From DATBLE01 sp963791425 (GTDB lineage: Bacteria; Actinomycetota; Thermoleophilia; Gaiellales; Gaiellaceae): DNA of 64,000 bases. The stretch covers positions 248,001-312,000 of the forward strand of contig CAWBSE010000008.1 in the NCBI GenBank assembly GCA_963791425.1. Reading direction: 5' to 3'. Shown piece after piece: positions 1-7,362 of this stretch. The notes below the pieces were generated by a model. The model had not been told where the DNA came from, ran no database searches, and saw only the letters and a list, made by a program, of their open reading frames with translations. The position numbers and the translations under genes are program-made. The first letter of the stretch is position 1, and each line of letters begins with the position of its first letter.

Positions 1-813
1 CATGCGCACGATCCGCGGACCGCCCTTGTTGATCACCTGGGCGGCGGCGATCTGCGAGGCGCCGATCTTGAGACCGACGAGTTGGTTGTGCGCGCCGCTC
101 CGGGGCTGGCCGTTTGCCTTCGCAACCTTCGCCTGCTCCTTCGCGAGGCGCTCGGCGTTGCGCCGTTCCTCTCTGGCCTGCCGACGGGACAGCGTCGGCC
201 CCTCGGGCGTCGGCTCGACGTCGGACTCGGCCGCGGGCTCGAATTCGGGTTCGGAGTCGGGCTCGAGTTCGGGCTCGGATTCGACCTGGGGCTCGAACTC
301 GGGCACGGGCACCGGCGCCGGCAACGCGACGAGCTCGGCCGCCGGCGCGGACCCGGCCCCGGCTTCCACCTCGCGCACGGCCGCCGCCGCCTCGATCTCC
401 CACGTCGGTGCCTGCCCGGCGACTTCCGCAGCAACCGGTTCTGCCCCGGGCCCGACCGTCTCGGGCGCAGGGCGACTCGGCGGCAACGGCTGCGCGGGCG
501 TCGGTGCCACCTGGGGCGCAACCGGCGGCATCGCGCTCTGCGTGACCGGCGACATCGCGGGCGGGGCAAGCGGGGCTTCCGACTCGGGAGCACGGCGCGC
601 CGTCCATTCGACCGCGGACTCGGTGTCCGGCGCCGCCTCGGCCTTCCGGCGGAACGCGATATCCTTCTTCCAGATCGACGTCTCTGGGGGCTTCGCCGGA
701 GCGGCGGCTCCGGTCGGCGGCACCGCGGACGCAACGTCAGCGGCCGGAGGCTTCGGCTTCCGACGGAAGGTGATCTCCTTCTTCCAGATCGAGGTGTCTT
801 CGCGCTTGTCCAC
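1..813 (-). CDS. pilM: Type IV pilus assembly protein PilM, long N-terminal extension (partial)
   Basis: This frame opens with GTG at 813, one base after the pilT stop, and stays open to the window edge (271 codons, C-terminus missing). Residues about 245-271 read LVGLKIGASQIAAAQV and onward, the phosphate-1 strand of the actin-like PilM fold, which in most PilM proteins lies at the very N-terminus. The preceding ~240 residues are low-complexity: a basic/aromatic motif SIWKKEITFRRK is repeated as SIWKKDIAFRRK, followed by an Ala/Pro linker, an acidic Glu/Pro stretch and a basic Arg/Lys/Glu segment. PilM normally forms a cytoplasmic ring that links the PilB motor to PilN/PilO. The PilM call rests on one visible strand plus pilus context. 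The extension is unusual. Confidence 0.68.
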   Translation of the reverse strand, partial: MDKREDTSIWKKEITFRRKPKPPAADVASAVPPTGAAAPAKPPETSIWKKDIAFRRKAEAAPDTESAVEWTARRAPESEAPLAPPAMSPVTQSAMPPVAPQVAPTPAQPLPPSRPAPETVGPGAEPVAAEVAGQAPTWEIEAAAAVREVEAGAGSAPAAELVALPAPVPVPEFEPQVESEPELEPDSEPEFEPAAESDVEPTPEGPTLSRRQAREERRNAERLAKEQAKVAKANGQPRSGAHNQLVGLKIGASQIAAAQVINKGGPRIVRM

Positions 814-814
814 G

Positions 815-1951
815 TCAGCTCCCGGCCAGGCGGAGGCCTGCGGTGGACACGGCCTCGCCGACCCGATGGGATCCCGAGCCGGAGCGTTCGAGCAAGCCGC
901 GGAGCTGGTCCGGGAAGCTCGAGCTGTCGAGCGCCGCCTCGGACGTGACCGTGCCGCGCAGGACGAGCTCGCACAGGGACTGCTCCATCGTCTGCATCCC
1001 CCGCCCGGTTCCCGTTTGCATCACGGAGTAGATCTGCTCGAGCTTGCGCTGACGGATCAGGTTGCGCACGGCGTAGTCGGGCACGAGGATCTCGAGGGCT
1101 GCGACCCGGCCCTGGCCGTCGGCCGTCGGAAGCAGCGTCTGGGTCACGATCCCCTCCAGGCCGGCGGCAAGCTGGGCCCTGACCTGACCCTGCTGCTCGG
1201 CGGGAAAGACGTCGATGATCCGGTCGATCGTCCCAGCCGCACCCCGCGTGTGCAGCGTCGCGAAAACGAGGTGGCCGGTTTCGGCAGCGGTCAGTGCCGT
1301 CGAGATCGTCTCCAGGTCGCGCATCTCGCCGAGGAGGATCACGTCCGGGTCCTGGCGGAGCCCGGCGCGGAGCGCCTCCGCGAACCCGCGCGCGTCCGTG
1401 CCGATCTCCCGCTGGTTGACGAGGCAGCGACGGTGCCGGTGCAGGAACTCGATCGGGTCCTCGATCGTCAGGATGTGCCCGGAGCGGTTGCGGTTGATCT
1501 CGTCGATCAACGCGGCGAGCGTCGTCGACTTGCCCGAGCCGGTGGGTCCGGTGACCAGAACGAGTCCGCGGGGTCGCTCGGCCAGCTCGTGCAGGCCGAG
1601 CGGCAGCCGCAGCTCCTCGAGCGTGAGGATCTTGTACGGGATCAGACGGAAGGCAGCGCCGACGGCGCCCCGCTGGAAGAAGACGTTGACGCGGAACCGG
1701 GCGACGCCCGAGACCGCGTACGACAGGTCGATCTGACGCTCGACCTCCAGCCGCTTCTGCTGTTCGGTCGAGAGCAGCCGGTAGAGCAGCTGCTGCGTCT
1801 CGTCCGGGGTGAGCGGAGGCATGTCCTCGAGCGGGTTCAGCGCGCCGCGTACGCGCACGACCGGCGGCGATCCCGCAGACAGATGCAGGTCCGAGGCTCC
1901 GAGCGCCTCCATGTTCCCGAGCAGCTCGTCGATCGAGTGGACAGCGGCCAT
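815..1951 (-). CDS. pilT: Twitching motility retraction ATPase PilT (first copy)
   Basis: A 378-residue hexameric secretion ATPase that drives pilus retraction at the cytoplasmic base. Visible motifs in order are Walker A GPTGSGKST (about 135-143), Asp box IEDPIEF (about 163-169), Walker B VILLGEMRD (about 204-212) and His box AETGHLVFATLHT. The C-terminal signatures typical of PilT follow: AVRNLIRQRK (family form AIRNLIRE) and GRGMQTMEQSL. Length is normal. It is the first gene of a leftward unit that continues one base later into pilM. A TTAA-N16-GCCGATAG element ends 10 nt before its ATG. A second PilT lies at 14970-16127, so this could act as a PilU-like partner. Family assignment is secure. 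Confidence 0.95.
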   Translation of the reverse strand: MAAVHSIDELLGNMEALGASDLHLSAGSPPVVRVRGALNPLEDMPPLTPDETQQLLYRLLSTEQQKRLEVERQIDLSYAVSGVARFRVNVFFQRGAVGAAFRLIPYKILTLEELRLPLGLHELAERPRGLVLVTGPTGSGKSTTLAALIDEINRNRSGHILTIEDPIEFLHRHRRCLVNQREIGTDARGFAEALRAGLRQDPDVILLGEMRDLETISTALTAAETGHLVFATLHTRGAAGTIDRIIDVFPAEQQGQVRAQLAAGLEGIVTQTLLPTADGQGRVAALEILVPDYAVRNLIRQRKLEQIYSVMQTGTGRGMQTMEQSLCELVLRGTVTSEAALDSSSFPDQLRGLLERSGSGSHRVGEAVSTAGLRLAGS

Positions 1952-1961
1952 TCCGGACGAG

Positions 1962-1989
1962 CTATCGGCAGCAGCGGCCCGATCCTTAA
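1962..1989 (-). promoter_or_regulatory. WhiG/FliA-type promoter of pilT1-pilM
   Basis: On the minus strand TTAA (1989-1986) is followed by 16 bases and GCCGATAG (1969-1962). The known WhiG/FliA consensus is TAAA-N15/16-GCCGATAA. Ten bases separate the -10 element from the pilT ATG, so transcription should begin at or just before the start codon. The same arrangement recurs before four other pilus genes. Confidence 0.6.
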
Positions 1990-2031
1990 CGGGCCGCTCG
2001 GCCTATCGCACGGGGGCAGGGCAATCACCCG

Positions 2032-2067
2032 TTCAAGGGGTGGCAAATCGGCCGGGAGGCCCGATAC
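2032..2067 (+). promoter_or_regulatory. Conserved element upstream of pilin 1
   Basis: TTCAAGG (2032-2038), GGCAA (2042-2046) and CCGATACC (2061-2068) occur in the same order as before pilin 2, although the sequence between them has diverged. CCGATAC resembles a WhiG/FliA -10 element, but no -35 box lies at the usual 16-base spacing. It could be a variant promoter or a structured leader: a GGTGGC/GCCACC pair encloses the segment. The pilin start is 41 bases further on and has a normal ribosome binding site. Confidence 0.4.
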
Positions 2068-2108
2068 CTGTCAGGCCACCACAGCTACCCCTACGAAGGA
2101 GCGGTTAC

Positions 2109-2504
2109 ATGCTCGACATTTTGCGCAAGCGTCTCAGGAGCGAGAAGGGCTTCACGCTCATCGAGCTCCTCGTCGTCATGATCATTCTCGCGATCCTGAC
2201 GGCAATCGCGATCCCCTCCTATCTCAGCTTCAAGGATCGCGCCAACAACAGCGCCGCCGCCGCAGACGTCCGCTCGATCATCCCTTCGGTCGAGTCGTAC
2301 TTCTCCGACAACGGCACGTACGCCAGCATGACGGTCGCCGGCCTCCAGGCCTCGTACGACCAGGCGATCAACCTGTCGATGTACAAGCTCGGCGCCGGCA
2401 CCCAGAGTGCCACGTCGTACTGCATCCAGGCGACGTCGCAGAACAAGACCGCCGCCAAGGCGGGACCGCCCGCGCAGATCGTCGTCGGCGGAACCTGCCC
2501 GTAA
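2109..2504 (+). CDS. pilA: Type IV major pilin, copy 1
   Basis: A 131-residue class III prepilin. The basic leader (residues 1-14) ends in Gly before the processed N-terminus FTLIELLVVMIILAILTAI, with Glu at +5 as required for subunit docking. The hydrophobic helix is followed by a small globular domain with two Cys residues near the C-terminus (SYCIQ and GTCP) that probably form the D-region disulfide. AAGGAG at 2096-2101 stands 7 bases before ATG and fixes the start. The protein differs from the neighbouring copy only in its first residues and at two internal sites (Lys/Thr, Ala/Ser). Prepilin peptidase (12139-12885) should process it. Very secure. Confidence 0.96.
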   Translation: MLDILRKRLRSEKGFTLIELLVVMIILAILTAIAIPSYLSFKDRANNSAAAADVRSIIPSVESYFSDNGTYASMTVAGLQASYDQAINLSMYKLGAGTQSATSYCIQATSQNKTAAKAGPPAQIVVGGTCP

Positions 2505-2527
2505 GACACGGCAGCATCTGCATCACG

Positions 2528-2553
2528 CGAGGGCGCGGGAGACCGCGCCCTCG
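2528..2553 (+). terminator. Hairpin after pilin 1
   Basis: A perfect 11-bp GC-rich stem (2528-2538 with 2543-2553) closed by a GAGA tetraloop lies 24 nt after the pilin stop and is followed by TCGTTTC, a weak U tract. The same hairpin recurs after pilin 2. It may terminate transcription, or stabilise abundant pilin mRNA while letting some read-through proceed. Confidence 0.6.
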
Positions 2554-2612
2554 TCGTTTCGGGGCCCGAAGTGCCGCCTTCGACTAGCTCCGGGATTTCT
2601 GCCAATCACTCG

Positions 2613-2649
2613 TTCAAGGCTCGGCAATGGCGGTGGGAACGACCGATAC
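2613..2649 (+). promoter_or_regulatory. Conserved element upstream of pilin 2
   Basis: TTCAAGG (2613-2619), GGCAA (2623-2627) and CCGATACC (2643-2650) repeat the order seen before pilin 1, with one extra base in the spacing. The pilin ATG follows 37 bases after CCGATAC. Conservation of these short blocks amid diverged sequence suggests that each pilin copy has its own expression signal. Confidence 0.4.
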
Positions 2650-2686
2650 CGATTTGCGACACCACCATCGACACAGGGAGAGGCTA

Positions 2687-3082
2687 ATGCTCGGAACGAT
2701 TCGCAAGCGTCTCAGGAGCGAGAAGGGCTTCACGCTCATCGAGCTCCTCGTCGTCATGATCATTCTCGCGATCCTGACGGCAATCGCGATCCCCTCCTAT
2801 CTCAGCTTCAAGGATCGCGCCAACAACAGCGCCGCCGCCGCAGACGTCCGCTCGATCATCCCTTCGGTCGAGTCGTACTTCTCCGACAACGGCACGTACG
2901 CCAGCATGACGGTCGCCGGCCTCCAGGCCTCGTACGACCAGGCGATCAACCTGTCGATGTACACGCTCGGCGCCGGCACCCAGAGTGCCACGTCGTACTG
3001 CATCCAGGCGACGTCGCAGAACAAGACCGCCTCCAAGGCGGGACCGCCCGCGCAGATCGTCGTCGGCGGAACCTGCCCGTAA
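2687..3082 (+). CDS. pilA: Type IV major pilin, copy 2
   Basis: A 131-residue class III prepilin almost identical to copy 1: same leader cleavage site (Gly before FTLIELL), Glu+5, hydrophobic helix and C-terminal Cys pair. The 435 bases 2702-3136 match 2124-2558 with two differences, both nonsynonymous (Lys to Thr in MYTLGAG, Ala to Ser in KTASKAG). The first residues differ (MLGTIRK here, MLDILRK in copy 1). A purine-rich site (AGGGAGAGG, 2675-2683) precedes ATG. The glycosyltransferase gene begins 74 bases after the stop, beyond a hairpin. Whether one or both copies form the fibre cannot be told from sequence. Confidence 0.95.
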   Translation: MLGTIRKRLRSEKGFTLIELLVVMIILAILTAIAIPSYLSFKDRANNSAAAADVRSIIPSVESYFSDNGTYASMTVAGLQASYDQAINLSMYTLGAGTQSATSYCIQATSQNKTASKAGPPAQIVVGGTCP

Positions 3083-3105
3083 GACACGGCAGCATCTGCA
3101 TCACG

Positions 3106-3131
3106 CGAGGGCGCGGGAGACCGCGCCCTCG
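3106..3131 (+). terminator. Hairpin after pilin 2
   Basis: An exact duplicate of the 11-bp stem, GAGA-loop hairpin that follows pilin 1, here between pilin 2 and the glycosyltransferase gene. Its position suggests attenuation: high pilin transcript with limited read-through into the membrane glycosyltransferase. Confidence 0.55.
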
Positions 3132-3156
3132 TCGTTCCTCAAGGGATGGCACGCCG

Positions 3157-5241
3157 ATGCCGACGATCAGCATCGTGAGGCGTACGTACGCTCCCGCGCT
3201 GGTCGCCATCGTCGGCGCCAGCTTCGTCCTCCGGACGGCCGTCGCCTGGCTACGCTCCACGCCGGCGCTCTTTCCCGACGAGTACATCTATGCGTCGATC
3301 GGCCGGTCCCTCGCGGAGTCCGGCCGCCCGCTGATTCGAGGCGGCCCCGCGCACTTCCCGGCCCTGCTCCAGCCGATCGTGACTTCACCCGCCTGGCTGA
3401 TCGGAGACGTCGGTGTCGCCTTTCGGCTCGTCCAGTCGATCGGCGCGCTCGCGATGTCCCTTGCGGCCGTCCCGGTGTACCTGCTCGCCCGGCGGCTGGG
3501 GCTGAGCGGGCGCATCGCGCTCGTCCTCTCCGCATTCGCCGTCCTCGTCCCGGATCTGCTGTACGCGTCGTTCATATCCTCGGAGTGCCTCGCGTACCCC
3601 CTGCTCCTCACCTCGGTGTACGCGGCGACGCGCGCGCTCTCACGGCCGACGCGCCGCGCGCAGCTCCTCTTCGTCGCCGCCGCCGGCCTGACGACCCTCG
3701 CCCGCGTCCAGTTCGCGGCGCTCCCGGTGGTGTTCGCACTGGCGACCGTCGCCGTGGGCATTCGCGAGCATCGGGTGAAGGCCGCACTCCGTGAGCAGGC
3801 ACTCGCGCTCGGCATCTTCGCCGTCGCGGCAACCGGTGCCCTGGCCGCGGGACCGTCGAGCGTCTTCGGCGTGTACCGATGGCTCTTCGGGTTCCACGCC
3901 GGGGCGCTCGGCATCGCGCACTGGGGCGCGCTGGACGCCATGACGGTCGCGTACGCGGCGGGGTGGGTGATCATCCCCGGGGCCCTGCTCGGCCTCTGGC
4001 TCGCACTTTCGCACCCGCGGACGCGCGAGGAGCTCGCGTTCGGCGTCATCGTCGCGCTGCTCATCGCCGCCTTGCTGTTCGAGGCCGGCCTGCTCCAGGC
4101 CAGCCTGTCGGTGGGCCAGGAGATCCAGGAGCGGTACGTGTTCTACGCCGTCCCTCTCCTCGGCCTGTGCTTCGCCCTGTATGCCTCTCGCGGCTGGCCG
4201 CTGCGGTTGCCCCATCTCGCGCTCGCCGCCGGGCTCGTACTCGTCTCGGTCCGAATGCCGCTCAGCGCCTATGCGCGCGCGACCACGGCCGACGGCTCGC
4301 CGGTTCTGTTTGCCGTCTACTGGCTGACCGGCAAGCTGGGCGGTCCGGGGGTCGCAGCCAGCGTGGTGGTGGCCGCCGTCGGATTGATGTCGGCGGTCGC
4401 CGTGCTCGCCTCCAGGCGACCCCGGATCGGCACCCCCGTCGTGCTCGGACTGGCGGTGCTGGCGGTGGGCGCGGCCTCGGCAGGCGCGGTCGCTCTGGAC
4501 ATCCAGAGCACCGTGAGCCTGAAGAAGACCTATCTGCCGAGCGACCCATCCTGGGTCGATCGAGCCGGCGTTGGTCACGTCACGCTGCTCCAGTCCTTCA
4601 GCGGAGTCCGTGCGATCTCGCTCCAGGAACTCTTCTGGAACCGCTCGATCACCCGGGTCGCGCTTCTGCCGGGCGCAGCCAGACTCGACAGCTTCCGCGC
4701 CGACCGTGTGCACGTCGGCGGCGACGGGTCGATGACCTCGAGCGGAGGCCCACTCGACGGACCCCTGCTCGTCGACACCTTCGGCTCCACCGTCCGACTG
4801 CGAGGTGCCACGATGTTGGCCGCGGGTCCGACTGCGGCGCTCTGGGTGCCCGACGGACCACAGCGCCCGCGCCTGGCGCTCTACGCCCCGGGGCGCTACT
4901 ACGACGGATGGCTCGCCGCGGCGGGCGCGATCCATCTCTGGCCGGCAACGGCCGGCGGGCCGGTCTCCGGCTGGCTGTCGCTCAAGGTGGCGGCCGCCCA
5001 CTCTCTCGGACCGTCGAAGCTCACGTTCGTGCTCCCGGGGGGCAGGCGCGTCACCGTGCATCTCCAGCCTGGCTCACCAAAGAGTGTGCGGCTCGCGGTC
5101 TGTGCGAGCCGACTGACGCGCGTCGGCTTCCGCACGAACCGACCTGGATTCGTAGGCCTGCGGGCGGTGAGCGTGAAGGCCACCGCGCCGATCTTCACGT
5201 CCAGCGCACGGGCGTGTCCCGCGTTTGAACCGGCTTCTTAG
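3157..5241 (+). CDS. GT-C family membrane glycosyltransferase
   Basis: A 694-residue polytopic membrane protein. The N-terminal half has about ten hydrophobic helices. The first periplasmic loop contains PDEYIYASIGRSL, the acidic DE-Y motif typical of lipid-linked-sugar GT-C enzymes (PMT/ArnT-like, GT39/GT83/GT87). The last ~190 residues have no obvious membrane segments and look like an extracytoplasmic beta-rich domain. The start at 3157 follows AAGGGA at 3141-3146. It lies directly downstream of the pilins and ends inside the pseudopilin region, so glycosylation of pilins or of a surface polymer is a reasonable inference. Substrate and donor cannot be read from the sequence. Confidence 0.75.
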   Translation: MPTISIVRRTYAPALVAIVGASFVLRTAVAWLRSTPALFPDEYIYASIGRSLAESGRPLIRGGPAHFPALLQPIVTSPAWLIGDVGVAFRLVQSIGALAMSLAAVPVYLLARRLGLSGRIALVLSAFAVLVPDLLYASFISSECLAYPLLLTSVYAATRALSRPTRRAQLLFVAAAGLTTLARVQFAALPVVFALATVAVGIREHRVKAALREQALALGIFAVAATGALAAGPSSVFGVYRWLFGFHAGALGIAHWGALDAMTVAYAAGWVIIPGALLGLWLALSHPRTREELAFGVIVALLIAALLFEAGLLQASLSVGQEIQERYVFYAVPLLGLCFALYASRGWPLRLPHLALAAGLVLVSVRMPLSAYARATTADGSPVLFAVYWLTGKLGGPGVAASVVVAAVGLMSAVAVLASRRPRIGTPVVLGLAVLAVGAASAGAVALDIQSTVSLKKTYLPSDPSWVDRAGVGHVTLLQSFSGVRAISLQELFWNRSITRVALLPGAARLDSFRADRVHVGGDGSMTSSGGPLDGPLLVDTFGSTVRLRGATMLAAGPTAALWVPDGPQRPRLALYAPGRYYDGWLAAAGAIHLWPATAGGPVSGWLSLKVAAAHSLGPSKLTFVLPGGRRVTVHLQPGSPKSVRLAVCASRLTRVGFRTNRPGFVGLRAVSVKATAPIFTSSARACPAFEPAS

Positions 5242-5308
5242 CACGGTTCACACCCTCCCCGGAGGGGGGATCGGGGAAGAACGCCCGCCTGCCGATGTGT
5301 GCGGTGGT

Positions 5309-6742
5309 ATGGCCTTGCCCTGTTGGAGAGATGACCGCGTCCGGGCGACGCTCGACCCCGGTCCGACCCGCTCGCGCGACCGGCGCCGGCCGAGCGGCCG
5401 GTTGACCCTGCCCGCCGCCCGGGAACAGGGGTTCGCGCTGATCGAGGTCGTCTTCGCGTTGGCGCTCCTCGGAATCATCGGCACCGCCCTGATCGGCGTC
5501 CTCACCTCGGCCACAGCCGCCAGCAAGCTCGCACGCCAGCGGACGGTTGCGGAACAGACCGCCCTCAACGCGATCGAGACGATCCGCTCGATGGACTACG
5601 ACTTGGTCGGGATCGTGAACGGCAACCCGCCGGGGACGCTCGCCGCCACGCAGAGCGTCAACAAAGGGGGCCTGATCGGGGCGCAGACGACGAGCGTGTC
5701 GTACGTCAACGACCCCGGCCCGCTCAGCTACACGTCGTACGCGAACTACAAGAAGGTCGTGGTCACGATCACACGGACGAGCGACGGCACGCAACTCGCC
5801 AAGCAGGTCACCTATGTCTCGCCGCCCGTCAAGGCGTCCGAGACGAACGCCGTGATCAACGCCACCGTCGTCGACTACGGCAACAACACCCCGATCCCGA
5901 ACGTGCCGGTCGCGCTCGCGACGGGTCCGAGCGCACCGAGCTCCGACACGACCGATGCCTCGGGCAGCGTCACCTTCGCGGGCCTCACGCCGAACCCGAC
6001 GAGCGGGGGGCAGGCGTACTACGACCTCAGCCTCACGCCCCCCACCGGCTACGTGACGCTATACGACACGGTCTCGCCGGCTTCGCCGGCCCACGTCCAG
6101 CTCGCCCCGGGACAGACATGGCCGACCGCGCTCTACCTCTACCGGCCCTCGACCATCTACGTCCAGCTCAGGAACTTCGACGGGACGCCGTTCGTGCCCG
6201 TCGGCAGCACCACCGCCACGCTGAAGTACACACGCAACTCCACGCAGTACTCCAAGAACTTCTCGTACGCCGGCGGCACATTGACGGTGACCTCGATGAC
6301 CGAGGGCTCGCAGAGCGTGCTCGTGATTCCGGGGCTCTCCTACACATTGTCCCTCCTGGGCGGAAGCTTCTACGCCAATCAGGTGACGGCGAACGTGCCC
6401 GACGCCTACCCGACCGTCCTGTCCCACACGTTCACGGTGAACAACGCCCAGCTCGCCACGGTCACCGCGACGGTCAAGAGAGGCTCGACGCTCTGCAACA
6501 GCGCGACCGTGACCGTCACGGGCGGCCCATTCGGCGGTTCGCCGTGGAATCTCTCGTTGTCGGCCACGACCGTCAACGGCGTCGCGACGATCCCCAACGT
6601 GCCCGTCGGGTCCGGCTACACGATCAAGGCGAGCGAGACCGGTCTGACGACGCAGACCTCGACGACGACCAACATTTCCGCCCCGACGACGCAGGCACTT
6701 CCGAACCCGTTGTCGTTCGGCGCGACGACCGGGAGCTGCTGA
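5309..6742 (+). CDS. PilV-like minor pseudopilin with large beta-sandwich ectodomain
   Basis: The class III prepilin site is clear: REQG before FALIEVVFALALLGIIG, with Glu+5. About 400 residues follow, far more than a usual minor pilin (about 150-200). They include repeated beta-rich segments of carboxypeptidase-regulatory or Cna-B type (for example NTPIPNVPVALATG with DASGSVTFAGLTP, and TVTATVKRGSTLCNSATVTV), suggesting a pilus-tip adhesin. ATG 5309 gives a 37-residue leader. A TTG at 5402 would give a more typical short leader, and a TTG at 5225 overlapping the upstream gene is also possible. GCCGATGT lies 10 nt before 5309 but lacks a good -35. The stop overlaps the next start by one base (TGATG). 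Confidence 0.8.
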   Translation: MALPCWRDDRVRATLDPGPTRSRDRRRPSGRLTLPAAREQGFALIEVVFALALLGIIGTALIGVLTSATAASKLARQRTVAEQTALNAIETIRSMDYDLVGIVNGNPPGTLAATQSVNKGGLIGAQTTSVSYVNDPGPLSYTSYANYKKVVVTITRTSDGTQLAKQVTYVSPPVKASETNAVINATVVDYGNNTPIPNVPVALATGPSAPSSDTTDASGSVTFAGLTPNPTSGGQAYYDLSLTPPTGYVTLYDTVSPASPAHVQLAPGQTWPTALYLYRPSTIYVQLRNFDGTPFVPVGSTTATLKYTRNSTQYSKNFSYAGGTLTVTSMTEGSQSVLVIPGLSYTLSLLGGSFYANQVTANVPDAYPTVLSHTFTVNNAQLATVTATVKRGSTLCNSATVTVTGGPFGGSPWNLSLSATTVNGVATIPNVPVGSGYTIKASETGLTTQTSTTTNISAPTTQALPNPLSFGATTGSC

Positions 6743-7362
6743 TGGGCATCCGCATTCTCGTCGCGACCCTGAAGCGCGAAGACGGCTTCACGCTCATGGA
6801 GCTCCTCGTCGCTTTGTCCGTCCTGGTCATCGGCGTGCTGGTCGCGTGGTCGGCGCTGATGACGACGACGGTCAAGACCACTGCGCGGGTGCAGGAGCAG
6901 AGCAACCTCCAGACCGAGGTGCGGGCGGCCGTCGACCGGCTCGCCGCCGACCTGCGCCAGGCCCAGTGCGACACGACGACGACCCCCGCGGCCGCTGCCG
7001 TCACGACCGCGACGGGCACGCAGCTCACGTTCTACTCGCCCGACAAGGTAACGCCGTACCACCTCCGGCAGATCTCCTACCAGCTGGCGAGCGGCGAGCT
7101 CGACCGGCGCTTCGCCACGAGCACGAACACCGGAGGCGCGCCGTGGACGTGGGGGACCACGGGCGCCTGGGCCAGGGAGGTCGGCTCCGTGACGAACTCC
7201 ACGGCGTTCACGTACTACGACGCGAGCGGTGCCACCACCACGTCGGCGTCCGCCGTCGCGCGGGTGAGCGTGAGCCTCACGGTCAGGCCCCGCGCGGGCC
7301 TCGGCGGGACGAGCACGACCTACCAGACGAACGTCGACCTGAGGACCACGGCATGCTCCTGA
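6742..7362 (+). CDS. PilW/PulJ-like minor pseudopilin
   Basis: A 206-residue prepilin with a short basic leader, Gly before FTLMELLVALSVLVIGV, Glu+5, a single hydrophobic helix, then a globular domain. Its two Cys residues (QAQCDTTTT and the C-terminal TTACS) may pair. GGGAG at 6731-6735 serves as the ribosome binding site. The start overlaps the previous stop, and the next gene starts 10 bases before this stop, so the three pseudopilins are translationally coupled. In T4P systems such proteins form the priming complex at the fibre tip. Confidence 0.88.
   Translation: MGIRILVATLKREDGFTLMELLVALSVLVIGVLVAWSALMTTTVKTTARVQEQSNLQTEVRAAVDRLAADLRQAQCDTTTTPAAAAVTTATGTQLTFYSPDKVTPYHLRQISYQLASGELDRRFATSTNTGGAPWTWGTTGAWAREVGSVTNSTAFTYYDASGATTTSASAVARVSVSLTVRPRAGLGGTSTTYQTNVDLRTTACS

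Larger units (their letters stand above)
2124..3136 (+). repeat. 435-bp tandem duplication containing the two pilins
   Basis: Units 2124-2558 and 2702-3136 are offset by exactly 578 bases and differ at two positions only (2386/2964 and 2454/3032). Each unit covers the pilin body and the downstream hairpin. The intervening promoter regions share short motifs but have otherwise diverged. Confidence 0.93.

Noticed and set aside
2032..2108. Leader of pilin 1 as a GEMM-type c-di-GMP riboswitch
   Set aside because: GGCAAA and a GC stem are present, but the conserved ACGCAAAGCC and tetraloop-receptor parts of GEMM are missing, and copy 2 lacks the same pairing.
2..2587. An 861-codon plus-strand frame across pilM and pilT
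   Set aside because: It mirrors the codon bias of the minus-strand genes, contains no recognisable domain and runs through two unrelated genes.
7210..7250. SGATTT in the PilW-like pseudopilin resembles an ApbE flavinylation site
   Set aside because: The required D-x-x-S/T-G-A-T spacing is off by one residue and there is no FMN-bind domain around it. The stretch also looks like ordinary minor-pilin sequence.
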